DNA of 64,000 bases, from contig NZ_AP025476.1 in the NCBI RefSeq assembly GCF_024347415.1, positions 1,798,001 through 1,862,000 of the forward strand, in the 5' to 3' direction. Both the position numbers and the translations under genes were made by a program. The notes under the pieces are model-generated. The model was not told the origin of the DNA. It saw nothing but the letters and a program-made list of their open reading frames with translations, and made no database searches. The DNA is from Vibrio crassostreae (GTDB lineage: Bacteria; Pseudomonadota; Gammaproteobacteria; Enterobacterales; Vibrionaceae). This document shows, piece after piece, positions 34,279 to 43,800 of the stretch; position 1 is the first letter of the stretch; each line of letters begins with the position of its first letter.

Positions 34279-35376
34279 ATGAGTACACATCAATTTCAAC
34301 CTGATCTTCCGCCTCCAGCGAATACCGTTGGGCCAGTCGGTTGGTTAAGAAAAAATCTATTTAATGGACCAATTAACAGCGTCGTCACTGTGGTTCTTGC
34401 TTACTTTGCTTTTACCCTTATATGGGCAGTAGCGGATTGGGCATTCATCAGTGCCGACTGGATAGGAACCACACGCGATGCCTGCACTAGCGAAGGCGCT
34501 TGTTGGGTCTTTATTAGCGTTCGTTGGGAGCAATTCATGTATGGCTTCTACCCAGAAGCTGAACTGTGGCGACCTCGCCTCTTCTACGCTACGTTAGCCA
34601 TTTTTGTGGCCTTACTGGCCTACGAAAAAACACCTAAACGTACGTGGATCTGGTTGTTCTTCGTAAACATCTACCCATTTATCATTGCTGGCTTGCTATA
34701 CGGTGGTGTCTTTGGGTTAGAAGTTGTCGATACCCATAAATGGGGTGGTCTACTGGTCACACTGATCATCGCACTTGTTGGTATTGTAGTGTCACTCCCT
34801 ATTGGTGTTGCACTTGCGCTTGGGCGTCGTTCAGAGATGCCGATCATTCGTAGTATGTGTACCGTATACATCGAAATTTGGCGTGGCGTACCGCTCATTA
34901 CCGTTCTATTCATGGCCTCAGTTATGCTCCCGCTCTTTTTATCAGAAGGAACAGAAACCGATAAGCTGATTAGAGCACTTGTTGGGGTAGTACTATTCAG
35001 TGCAGCCTACATGGCAGAAGTAATTCGTGGTGGTTTACAAGCAATACCAAAAGGCCAATACGAAGCGGCTGATGCTCTGGGACTAAGCTACTGGAAAAAG
35101 ACAGGGCTTATCATTCTTCCTCAAGCTCTTAAAATCACGATTCCTTCAATTGTGAACACCTTCATTGGTTTGTTCAAAGATACCAGTCTTGTTTTAATTA
35201 TTGGTATGTTTGATGTGTTAGGAATTGGCCAAGCCGCGAATACCGACCCTGAATGGCTTGGGTATTCAACAGAAAGTTATGTATTTGTCGCGTTAGTGTT
35301 CTGGGTGTTCTGTTTTGGCATGTCGAGATATTCGATATGGCTAGAAAACAGACTTCACACCGGTCACAAACGATAA
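34279..35376 (+). CDS. aapM: Amino acid ABC transporter permease AapM
   Basis: 365 residues, the second permease subunit. About eight hydrophobic segments are visible; the permease core begins near TLIIALVGIVVSLPIGVALALG and has YIEIWRGVPLITVLF and the EAA loop AEVIRGGLQAIPKGQYEAADALGLSYWKKTGLIILPQAL. The pairing with AapQ, and the fact that both are longer than ordinary polar amino acid permeases, supports the Aap assignment. It is followed by aapP after 22 bp. Confidence 0.92.
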   Translation: MSTHQFQPDLPPPANTVGPVGWLRKNLFNGPINSVVTVVLAYFAFTLIWAVADWAFISADWIGTTRDACTSEGACWVFISVRWEQFMYGFYPEAELWRPRLFYATLAIFVALLAYEKTPKRTWIWLFFVNIYPFIIAGLLYGGVFGLEVVDTHKWGGLLVTLIIALVGIVVSLPIGVALALGRRSEMPIIRSMCTVYIEIWRGVPLITVLFMASVMLPLFLSEGTETDKLIRALVGVVLFSAAYMAEVIRGGLQAIPKGQYEAADALGLSYWKKTGLIILPQALKITIPSIVNTFIGLFKDTSLVLIIGMFDVLGIGQAANTDPEWLGYSTESYVFVALVFWVFCFGMSRYSIWLENRLHTGHKR

Positions 35377-35398
35377 TTAACAAGATCAAGGACGTATT

Positions 35399-36163
35399 AT
35401 GACGCAGCAGACAGAAAACAACTCTCAAGGTCTTATGATCGAGTTGAAAGACATGAACAAATGGTACGGTGAATTCCACGTACTTAAGAACATCAACCTA
35501 GAAGTTAAAAAAGGCGAGAAAATCGTTATCTGTGGCCCTTCCGGCTCAGGTAAATCAACGATGATCCGCTGTATCAACCGATTAGAAGAGCACCAAAAGG
35601 GTCATATCTTTGTTTCAGGTAATGAATTGACGGAAGATCTCAAGAACATCGAAGCCGTTCGCCGAGATGTAGGCATGTGTTTCCAGCACTTCAATCTGTT
35701 CCCACATCTGACGGTATTAGAGAACTGTACTTTGGCCCCTATCTGGGTCAAAAAGATGCCGAAAGAAGAAGCTGAAGCGATTGCGATGAAATACCTAGAG
35801 CGTGTGAAAATTCCTGAGCAAGCAGACAAGTTCCCAGGTCAACTTTCAGGTGGTCAACAACAGCGTGTAGCTATCGCTCGCTCTTTGTGTATGAACCCTC
35901 AAGTGATGCTGTTTGATGAGCCAACGTCGGCACTCGATCCAGAAATGGTTCGTGAAGTATTAGACGTAATGGTTGAGCTAGCGGAAGAAGGCATGACAAT
36001 GCTTTGTGTGACGCACGAGATGGGCTTTGCAAAAGAGGTAGCAGATCGCGTTATCTTCATGGATGCCGGTGAAATCATAGAAGAGAACAACCCTGTCGAC
36101 TTCTTTGAAAACCCACAATCAGACAGAACGCAGAACTTCTTAAGTCAAATCTTACACCATTAA
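35399..36163 (+). CDS. aapP: Amino acid ABC transporter ATPase AapP
   Basis: 254 residues with a complete ABC ATPase: Walker [10 protein letters not shown] near residue 47, Q-loop [14 protein letters not shown], signature [15 protein letters not shown], Walker [13 protein letters not shown] and H-loop CVTHEMGFA. It powers uptake of L-amino acids from the binding protein through AapQM. It is the last gene of the operon, closed by a terminator 22 bp after the stop. Confidence 0.95.
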   Translation: MTQQTENNSQGLMIELKDMNKWYGEFHVLKNINLEVKKGEKIVICGPSGSGKSTMIRCINRLEEHQKGHIFVSGNELTEDLKNIEAVRRDVGMCFQHFNLFPHLTVLENCTLAPIWVKKMPKEEAEAIAMKYLERVKIPEQADKFPGQLSGGQQQRVAIARSLCMNPQVMLFDEPTSALDPEMVREVLDVMVELAEEGMTMLCVTHEMGFAKEVADRVIFMDAGEIIEENNPVDFFENPQSDRTQNFLSQILHH

Positions 36164-36185
36164 TGTGTTATGATGCATAAACTAT

Positions 36186-36215
36186 AGAGGCGGCTTAGAT
36201 CGCCTCTTTATTTTT
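36186..36215 (+). terminator. Intrinsic terminator of aapJQMP
   Basis: Stem AGAGGCG / CGCCTCT with an 8-base loop, followed by TTATTTTT. Confidence 0.85.
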
Positions 36216-36381
36216 CAAGGTTATAGATGGTTTTCTAAAGTTCTAAATAACTGGCTATGACGACTAAAGGTTGAAGATCGTATTTTAGCTATACTTAATT
36301 ACAGCCTAAAGAAATACTTTGTTACACCTTCAGAAACACTTAACCGACTATTTTTATTATTATTTTACGTATACAGGAGGA

Positions 36382-36462
36382 ATGAAAGACTTGATTTTTC
36401 GAACTTTCACCCCCATAAATGTATTAATAACTATTGAAGTCACCTTACGAGGAAGATTATGA
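36382..36462 (+). CDS. Possible 26-residue leader peptide coupled to yccA
   Basis: An ATG at 36382 opens 26 codons (MKDLIFRTFTPINVLITIEV and six more) and its TGA overlaps the yccA ATG as ATGA (36459-36462), a classic coupling arrangement. AGGAGG (36375-36380) is a perfect Shine-Dalgarno but lies only one base before the ATG, which is too close for efficient use. Support is therefore mixed; it may be chance. Confidence 0.25.
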   Translation: MKDLIFRTFTPINVLITIEVTLRGRL

Positions 36463-37124
36463 ACAGCCCTATGTTTTCACGCACAGCATCTCAAGAAAGT
36501 GCTCTGCAAACCAATAAAGTGTTGCGTAACACCTACGCATTACTGTCTATGACACTACTTTGGTCTGCTGTTGTAGCAGGCGTATCCATGGCGATGAACC
36601 TTCCTCGCCCGGGTCTTATTATCATGCTTGTTGGCTTCTACGGCCTACTTTTCCTAACAGAGAAGAACCGTGACAACAGCATGGGTCTAGTCTTCACATT
36701 CCTATTTACAGGTTTCTTAGGCTACACCATTGGTCCAATTCTTAATATGTACGTTGGCGCAGGCATGGGTGATGTAATCCTAACTGCACTTGGCGGTACA
36801 GCACTGGCGTTTATGGGCGCATCAGCTTACGCGCTAACAACTAAGCGTGACCTGTCGTTCCTTAACGGCATGCTATTAGCTGGTTTTGTAGTACTGCTTG
36901 TAGGTATGGTTGCAAATATCTTCCTACAGATGCCTCTACTATCATTGGCAATGAGCGGTATGTTCATCCTATTCTCGACTGGTGTTATCTTGCTTACAAC
37001 GCAAAACATCATTCGTGGCGGTGAAACAAACTACATCTCTGCAACGATCAGCTTGTACGTATCAATCTACAACATCTTCATCAGCCTGCTAAGCATCCTA
37101 GGCATCATGGGCAGCGACGACTAA
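36459..37124 (+). CDS. yccA: Bax inhibitor-1 family membrane protein YccA
   Basis: 221 residues with seven hydrophobic segments and the BI-1/YccA pattern (RNTYALLSMTLLWSAV, GFLGYTIGPILNMYVG, FMGASAYALTTKRDLSFL, SLYVSIYNIFISLL). In E. coli, YccA is a substrate and modulator of the FtsH protease and protects SecY from degradation when secretion jams. The ribosome binding site is GAGGAAG. The gene is followed by tusE and yccX as in E. coli. Its own terminator separates it from tusE. Confidence 0.93.
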   Translation: MNSPMFSRTASQESALQTNKVLRNTYALLSMTLLWSAVVAGVSMAMNLPRPGLIIMLVGFYGLLFLTEKNRDNSMGLVFTFLFTGFLGYTIGPILNMYVGAGMGDVILTALGGTALAFMGASAYALTTKRDLSFLNGMLLAGFVVLLVGMVANIFLQMPLLSLAMSGMFILFSTGVILLTTQNIIRGGETNYISATISLYVSIYNIFISLLSILGIMGSDD

Positions 37125-37150
37125 TCGTTCCCATCATTGAAGAATATCTA

Positions 37151-37179
37151 GCCCAAGAGCCTACCTCTTGGGCTTTTTT
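37151..37179 (+). terminator. Intrinsic terminator of yccA
   Basis: Perfect 9-bp stem GCCCAAGAG / CTCTTGGGC, 5-base loop, then six T. Confidence 0.92.
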
Positions 37180-37284
37180 GTATCTATAAGTGCGATATTT
37201 CTATGGATAGCTACAATTTCAGTTGAGAAAGATAAACTTGGTCATGTACCCTACCCGCATAGTTAATTGGATTCTGGATTAAAC

Positions 37285-37614
37285 ATGTTTGAATATAACG
37301 GCAAGCAAATCGAAACCGACGCTCAAGGCTACCTATTGGATTACACGCAATGGGAAGAAGGTATGATTGAAATACTTGCTCAAGATGAAGCTATTGAACT
37401 TACGGATGCACACTTAGAAGTCGTCCATTTTGTAAGGAGCTTTTACGAAGAGTTCAATACCTCACCAGCGGTTCGTATGCTAGTTAAAGCGATGGAAAAA
37501 GCGCACGGCCCAGAAAAAGGTAACAGCAAGTACCTATTCAAGTTATTCAAAAAAGGGCCGGCAAAACAAGCAACCAAGCTCGCCGGTTTACCTAAACCAG
37601 CAAAGTGCTTGTAA
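37285..37614 (+). CDS. tusE: tRNA 2-thiouridine synthesis sulfurtransferase TusE (DsrC family)
   Basis: 109 residues from the ATG at 37285, exactly the E. coli TusE length; a TTG six codons upstream is in frame but unnecessary. TusE takes sulfur from TusD in the TusBCD complex and passes it to MnmA for 2-thiouridine at the wobble position. The C-terminal AKCL holds the penultimate cysteine that carries the sulfur. [23 protein letters not shown] and [21 protein letters not shown] are the DsrC/TusE signatures. It is convergent with yccX and shares a terminator with it. Confidence 0.94.
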   Translation: MFEYNGKQIETDAQGYLLDYTQWEEGMIEILAQDEAIELTDAHLEVVHFVRSFYEEFNTSPAVRMLVKAMEKAHGPEKGNSKYLFKLFKKGPAKQATKLAGLPKPAKCL

Positions 37615-37654
37615 AAACCTAACCCGCTTTAAGTTATTTAATTACGCTCGATAT

Positions 37655-37685
37655 AAATACTGTAGTGCCATAACTACAGTATTTT
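37655..37685. terminator. Shared bidirectional terminator of tusE and yccX
   Basis: A 12-bp perfect stem AAATACTGTAGT / ACTACAGTATTT with a 6-base loop, A-rich on the left and T-rich on the right. Its right arm contains the yccX stop codon (37674-37676) and the codons just before it, so coding and terminator sequence overlap. Confidence 0.85.
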
Positions 37686-37961
37686 AAACGTCCCTACACG
37701 TACGTCTTGGCGCTCACTATCTTTAACTTGATGCATATCTACGTTATCTACTATTGCACTCGACGGGCCAATGTTGAGCCAAGCATGCAACTTCTCTATT
37801 TGTTGACTCTCTCCGACAGCTAATACTTCAACTCGACCATCATTTAAGTTCTTCGCATAGCCTGAAAGACCCATAGCTTGCGCTTGCCTACTGGTGTGGT
37901 AACGAAACCCAACACATTGAACTACGCCTGACACGACAAAAATATATTGTGAACTTTCCAT
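37674..37961 (-). CDS. yccX: Acylphosphatase YccX
   Basis: 95 residues, the usual size of this small alpha/beta enzyme, which hydrolyses carboxyl-phosphate bonds. The catalytic Arg is in [12 protein letters not shown] and the catalytic Asn in [17 protein letters not shown]. The phosphate loop, GRVQGVGFR in E. coli, reads GVVQCVGFR here, with Val and Cys replacing Arg and Gly; activity is still likely because the second Arg and the Asn are kept. It lies in the conserved yccA-tusE-yccX-rlmI group, but on the opposite strand to tusE. Confidence 0.9.
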   Translation of the reverse strand: MESSQYIFVVSGVVQCVGFRYHTSRQAQAMGLSGYAKNLNDGRVEVLAVGESQQIEKLHAWLNIGPSSAIVDNVDMHQVKDSERQDVRVGTFKIL

Positions 37962-38049
37962 AACGTTGCCTCATAATTTATATGAATGATATAGTTGAGC
38001 TTCTATTCATTCACCACTTATTGGTGGACTTACTTCGAGTATAACGATT

Positions 38050-39453
38050 ATGAAAGAAATCCCATTTCGTTGGATTGACAAATATCTCATTCACCTAAAA
38101 ATCCAAGAAAAGTTCTATCTACTCTTCTTATTACCTCTTCTCGCCCTAGTTATATTAACTCTCGTTTTAGATAGCGCCGCGGACTCTTTGCTTGCTCACC
38201 TTTATCAAGAAGAAATGCTCTTGATGAAAGGACTTATCGAAGCAGGTCAACTCACTAAAGATCAAGTCGCTCAACTTGTCAGCAGCTCTGAAACCATCTC
38301 TTTGGGCTACGGTGCTGGTTCTGTTTCGGTGATTAATGGTGCATTCAGCCTAGTTGCTAACCATGACCAAAACCTTTGGTCTGCTCTGTCTACGACTCAG
38401 GTTTCTATCATCGCTGTAACCCTAACGCTTATCGCGCTGGGTGTTTACTACATCATGACCTTCATCGGTGGTGCGATGTTCTCTATGAACAAAGCTTTAA
38501 ACACACTGGCTAATGGTGACCTAACTTGCCGCATGAACTACTTCTTAGTTCGTGATGAGTTTAGTGAAATTGCTATTACGATCGACAAGGTAGCAGAGCG
38601 TGAACAAAACATGGTTCTATCAATTCAAGAGTCTGTCGCTCTAATGCAGCAGATCAGCTCGGACTTAAACCAGTCAACACAACAAAGTTCAGACATCTCT
38701 GGTAACCAACAAGAACACCTGAATAGCTTAGCAAGTGCAACGGAGCAAATGGCTGCTACGATTCGCGAAGTAGCTACCCTTGCTCATGAGTCTAGTTCAC
38801 AAACGATGGACGCTCGCGGCGTTGCGCAGAGTGGTCAAGTCAAGGTTTCAAATACATTGGAGTCTATCTCTAACCTATCTCAAGAGATCCAATCCGCTTC
38901 ACAAGCAGTAGAAGAACTTGATGCCAACGCGGCGCAGATCGATGAAGTGGTCGCAACCATCAATGGCATTTCAGAGCAGACTAACCTATTGGCACTGAAT
39001 GCTGCCATAGAGGCTGCACGTGCAGGTGAGCAAGGTCGTGGGTTTGCTGTTGTTGCCGATGAAGTTCGTGCCCTTGCTGGTCGTACTCAACAAGCAACGG
39101 TTGAAATCCAAAGTATGATTGAGTCATTACAACGTAACAGCCAATCACTGACCAAACTGATGGAAGTAACGGTAAACAATGCTGGTGAAGGCCAAACACT
39201 GATGTCGGAAGTGAACGTTGAGATCGGTTCATTAGCTGAAAAGAACCAGTCTATTTCAGATAGCAGCACTCAAATTGCTACCGCGGCTGAAGAACAAGGC
39301 GTAGTCGCTGACAACATTGCACAAAGTGTTGAAGAGATTCGTCATCAATCAGACAGTATCTGCGAGATGATCAGTAAGAGTAATTCCAATGTCGACCAAC
39401 TTCGTAAACAAAGCGATACGATGGAAGGTTTACTGACAGGTCTTAAAGCTTAA
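38050..39453 (+). CDS. Methyl-accepting chemotaxis protein
   Basis: 467 residues. Two membrane helices (about 22-42 and 116-140) frame a periplasmic part of only some 75 residues, too small for a normal Cache or four-helix sensor. A HAMP domain follows ([18 protein letters not shown]). The cytoplasmic coiled-coil signalling domain has the conserved hairpin tip [35 protein letters not shown] split over residues about 315-350, which binds CheA and CheW. Both adaptation regions around it are Gln/Glu-rich. The ligand cannot be told. It is inserted between yccX and rlmI, which are neighbours in E. coli, and has its own terminator. Confidence 0.93.
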   Translation: MKEIPFRWIDKYLIHLKIQEKFYLLFLLPLLALVILTLVLDSAADSLLAHLYQEEMLLMKGLIEAGQLTKDQVAQLVSSSETISLGYGAGSVSVINGAFSLVANHDQNLWSALSTTQVSIIAVTLTLIALGVYYIMTFIGGAMFSMNKALNTLANGDLTCRMNYFLVRDEFSEIAITIDKVAEREQNMVLSIQESVALMQQISSDLNQSTQQSSDISGNQQEHLNSLASATEQMAATIREVATLAHESSSQTMDARGVAQSGQVKVSNTLESISNLSQEIQSASQAVEELDANAAQIDEVVATINGISEQTNLLALNAAIEAARAGEQGRGFAVVADEVRALAGRTQQATVEIQSMIESLQRNSQSLTKLMEVTVNNAGEGQTLMSEVNVEIGSLAEKNQSISDSSTQIATAAEEQGVVADNIAQSVEEIRHQSDSICEMISKSNSNVDQLRKQSDTMEGLLTGLKA

Positions 39454-39491
39454 TACTGATATCCAACCACTAAGTGTTGATTAATCATACT

Positions 39492-39519
39492 AGGGCTGCT
39501 TCTGCAGCCCTTTCTTATT
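39492..39519 (+). terminator. Intrinsic terminator of the chemotaxis receptor gene
   Basis: Perfect 8-bp stem AGGGCTGC / GCAGCCCT with a TTCT loop, followed by TTCTTATTT; about 40 bp after the stop. Confidence 0.85.
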
Positions 39520-39581
39520 TGCTTTTCACCTGTACTTCCCCGACAATACCCCTCCTTCAAATTCAACAAACAGAGTAAATT

Positions 39582-40775
39582 ATGACTCCTTCAATTCATC
39601 TAGCTAAAGGCCGAGATAAATCACTACGCCGCAAACACCCTTGGGTATTTTCTCGCGGTATCGATAAGGTCGAAGGCGAACCAAAACAAGGTGAAACTGT
39701 AGACGTATATGCTCAAAATGGTCAGTGGCTTGCAAAAGCGGCTTACTCACCAGAATCTCAAATTCGAGCTCGTGTTTGGACATTTGAAAAAGAAGAAATC
39801 AACAAGGCGTTCTTTGTAAAACGAATTCAAGATGCACAGTCTTTACGTGAAGACATCATCGAACGTGACGGCCTATCGGGTTACCGTCTAACAGCTGCAG
39901 AGTCTGATGGCCTGCCTGGCATCACAATCGACAAATACCAAGACTTCCTTGTTTGCCAACTGCTAAGTGCTGGCGCTGAGTTTAACAAAAGCGTGTTGGT
40001 TGAAGCGTTAATTGAATGCTTCCCTGACTGCAACATCTACGAGCGTTCAGACGTGGCAGTTCGTAAGAAAGAAGGCTTAGAACAGGTTGTTGGCGTTCTT
40101 CACGGTGAAGAACCACCGAAGTCTATCGTGATTGAAGAAAACGGCGTTAAGATCAGCGTGAACATTATGGAAGGCCACAAAACGGGCTTCTACATGGACC
40201 AACGTGATAGCCGCAAAGAATCGATGAAGTACGTTAAAGGCAAAGATGTCCTTAACTGTTTCTCATACACAGGTGGCTTTGGCCTTTACGCACTTAAAGG
40301 CGACGCGAAGCGTGTTATCAACGCTGACGTATCTCAACTTGCTCTTGATACGGCTAAATTCAACGCTGAACTTAACGAGTTTGATATCTCGAAAAAGCGC
40401 GCTGTGTTCCTTAACGCTGACGTTTTCAAACTGCTTCGTGAGTACCGTGACCAAGGCACTAAGTTTGACGTAGTGATCATGGACCCACCAAAGTTTGTTT
40501 CAAGCAAGAACAACCTAACTTCAGGCGCTAACGGCTACAAAGACGTTAACATGCTTGCAATGCAAATCCTGAAACCAGGCGGCACCCTACTCACCTACTC
40601 TTGCTCTGGCTTAATGGGTACAGACCTATTCCAAAAGATCATCGCTGATGCAGCATTAGACGCAGGCCGCACTGTTAAGTTCGTAGAGCGCTTCGAGCAA
40701 GCAGCCGACCACCTAACAGACACAGCCTACCCAGAAGGGTTCTACCTGAAAGGCTTTGCTTGTAAGGTTCTTTAA
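39582..40775 (+). CDS. rlmI: 23S rRNA m5C1962 methyltransferase RlmI
   Basis: 397 residues; E. coli RlmI has 396. An N-terminal PUA domain (about residues 1-75, [21 protein letters not shown]) is followed by an EEHEE domain and a Rossmann SAM-binding domain ([30 protein letters not shown]). [11 protein letters not shown] holds the NPPK-like catalytic loop, and TYSCSGLM holds the methyl-accepting cysteine region. It methylates C1962 of 23S rRNA. It closes the yccA-tusE-yccX-rlmI group. A bidirectional terminator separates it from the convergent giant adhesin gene. Confidence 0.94.
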   Translation: MTPSIHLAKGRDKSLRRKHPWVFSRGIDKVEGEPKQGETVDVYAQNGQWLAKAAYSPESQIRARVWTFEKEEINKAFFVKRIQDAQSLREDIIERDGLSGYRLTAAESDGLPGITIDKYQDFLVCQLLSAGAEFNKSVLVEALIECFPDCNIYERSDVAVRKKEGLEQVVGVLHGEEPPKSIVIEENGVKISVNIMEGHKTGFYMDQRDSRKESMKYVKGKDVLNCFSYTGGFGLYALKGDAKRVINADVSQLALDTAKFNAELNEFDISKKRAVFLNADVFKLLREYRDQGTKFDVVIMDPPKFVSSKNNLTSGANGYKDVNMLAMQILKPGGTLLTYSCSGLMGTDLFQKIIADAALDAGRTVKFVERFEQAADHLTDTAYPEGFYLKGFACKVL

Positions 40776-40820
40776 TTTTAGAGCTTTAGAATCTCTCTTT
40801 TATAGCAAAGCAGACGTATT

Positions 40821-40846
40821 AAAAAAGGGCCTTTCGGCCCTTTTTT
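40821..40846. terminator. Shared bidirectional terminator of rlmI and the giant adhesin gene
   Basis: Perfect 11-bp stem AAAAAAGGGCC / GGCCCTTTTTT with a 4-base loop. The end of the T run overlaps the TAA stop of the adhesin gene (40847-40845). Confidence 0.93.
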
Positions 40847-43800
40847 AGTATTGGTCAGGTAAGTTCACGAACAACTGACTCACCAAGTTGGTCAAATCAC
40901 CATTAACAACAGAGCCATCACCTTGTGAATTTACCGAGTCGAACTGATTACCTACGTTGTCGAGAACAATCGTTTGACTTTGGCCTGTATTATCTGTGTT
41001 TTCTGAAATGGTAATCACGAGGTCTTTATCACCGCCGCCATTATCAACCTTTTCAATAGTGATATGATCAAGAAGATCAAACATTGAACTTTCGTTTGGT
41101 AACAACTCAGAGATATCAAGATGGTCTTCCCCTAGAGCAAAATCGGTTATCGTATCGACATCACCTTGGAAAGGTTCGTCGACCCACTTGAACAGATCAT
41201 CACCATCACCACCAGTTAAGATATCATCACCAAGACCACCAATAAGCGTATCTTCACCACCTTGACCGTAGAGGATATCGTCGCCTAATCCACCTGTAAT
41301 GGTATCATCGCCACCACGAGTATCACTGTCTGCATTAAACAACTCATGGTTATCTTTAACATATTCGTAGATTTCCATGCCTGCAGGTTCTGCACCATTC
41401 AACATCTGTAAGAACGTTGTTAGAGCTTCCATACCCGAACCATCAGCTAACGCATCTGGACGAACAAGGCCATTATCACCCCATGGCAAGTTATCTGTAT
41501 TGATAACATCACCAAACAAAATATCGTTACCGGCACCGCCGCTTAGATCATCACTACCTACAGGCAGTAGCGTAATTTCGTTGCTACCTTCCTCAAGTGC
41601 TGCATCTAAGCCTTGACTTGACTGAACGATTTCAACATCGCCTGTCGTACTTGTTACTGTCTTGATTATAAAGTTGTCTAAGTATACGTCTGCTGTGTAT
41701 CCGCTTTGGTCTTCATAAACAGAGAGTACTAACTGGTACTTACCTTCATGAAGTAGATCTGTTTCAATCGAGCCAGTACTACTTCCAGATGATACACTTA
41801 CCCATGCTTGAGTTTGTTCATCAAATTTCTGAACACTCCAGCCAAACACATCACCGCCACCAAAATAGTTACCCTGTGATGCATCAAATGTCAGAACTGA
41901 CGCTTCGCCGCTAGCAACAACAAACTCGGGGCTGGTCATCGAAGCTGAGCTATTAATATCACCCGTATCGGTTAGCAAGATGCTTGAGTTAGTCAGTACT
42001 GCTGTACCACCGGAAACCGCAAAGTTCTCAAGGCTCCAAGATTCACCTGTACTAGAGCTGAAGTTTGCAAGTTGCGTTGTAGTTGATGAATAAGTGTACG
42101 AAGAACCATTGTCACTCACGAAGTGCTCTAATATTTCAGAATCAATGCCATCTCCGATACCTATCGTTCTAACTTTTGATACATCCGCTAGCTCATCGAA
42201 AGCAGTAATAGAGTCAGCAAACTCATCAAACTGGGTAGTAGAGCCGCTGCTGTTTGAACTGTTCGACACAGTTGGTTTTCCATCAGTTAAGAAGAACGTT
42301 AAGTTTTCATAACTCGATGGTTGGTCACCATCAGCAAACCAATCTTTAGCAGAATCAAACGCAGCCTCGTAGTTAGTTGCGCCATCCGCAGTCAAATCAT
42401 TGATCGCTGAGTTGACTGTCTGCTCTAAGTCTGACTCTTCTAAGTTTTGTAAATCTATTTGTATGCTCGCACTAGCCTCAAAACCAATCAACGCCAGATT
42501 TATAATACCCGGATGAGATGCAATATCAGCCAACATAGCAATAAGTGATGCTTTAACCACATCTAACTTAGACTGGCTACTGTAACTATTGAGTGCGTCT
42601 TTCATACTGCCTGACATATCAACAACTAAAGCAATATTGTAATTCGTCGGTGCGACTGAGTTATCCACAACACCGCCAGTATCTCCAAACAGTACGTCGT
42701 CACCATCAAAGCCAACGATCGTGTTATCACCATTTTCATTACCTAAGCTAGGCGCTATAACAATACCGGTTTGAGTATCAGCAAGTACTTCTGAATCTAC
42801 AGGTTGACCTTGACCATCGACCTCGTAAGCGCCTGCTGTAACAGTCAGAACTGGTGCCGTATTAACTGGTGCTTCAACAATGACTGTTAACTTCCCTACA
42901 CTATCTAACTCAGCCGGATCAATCACCCAGGTTCCATCAGCTTGTTTAGTACCTGTCGAGAGCGTTACATCGGAAGGTACATCACTCACGACTAATGAAC
43001 TTACTTGCTCGCTACCGTCGTTGTCATTCAGAACGATATCAATGTTAAGTTCATAAACCTCAGCAACTTTAACTAGGGTACCGCTCTGAACTTCAAACTT
43101 GCCGTCAGAGAAATACAACGACTCGATACTATAAAAGTCATGATTTGCATTCCCTGTTCCAGTATGAGTTAAGCGAAAATCTGGAGTTCCTGCTGTACTA
43201 AAGGTGTAGTCTGTACTTTGGCCTGTTAGATATGCTGCATCATTGCCTGAACCACCATAGTATGCTGTGCTCGTTGTTGGGCTACGAGAAATGAGAACAT
43301 CATTGCCAAATTCTCCAGTATCATCACCTAACAAATTAATGCTTGTTGATGCATCTATACCGCCAACCAAAATGTCACTACCGTCGCCGCCTTGTAGGTT
43401 TTCAGAAACAACGCCAAGACCGCCGTCATTGCCGACAATAATGTCATCGCCTTCTCGGCCAAGTACCTGCATATGATCGCCATTGTTGTATACAACAGTA
43501 TCATTGCCACCAAGGGCATCTAGCCAAGCACCACTTGTAGTCTGAAGATGGTTGTCGTCGCCATCAGCATTTGGGTCTACTGTCTTATTCGCCAAGCTAG
43601 ATTCTATGTTTGCAACAATAGAGTCAGCAACATTTCCACTAACACTGGTTAAGTTGGCGGAAACCGCCAATCCATTACTAATTGGCGCAACTGTTGTTGT
43701 TACCGTTGCACTACTGGTCAGGCCTGAACTATCAACAATGGTATATGTGAACGACGCACTACCCGTCACATTACTATTTGGCGTGAAGGAGATCTCACCA

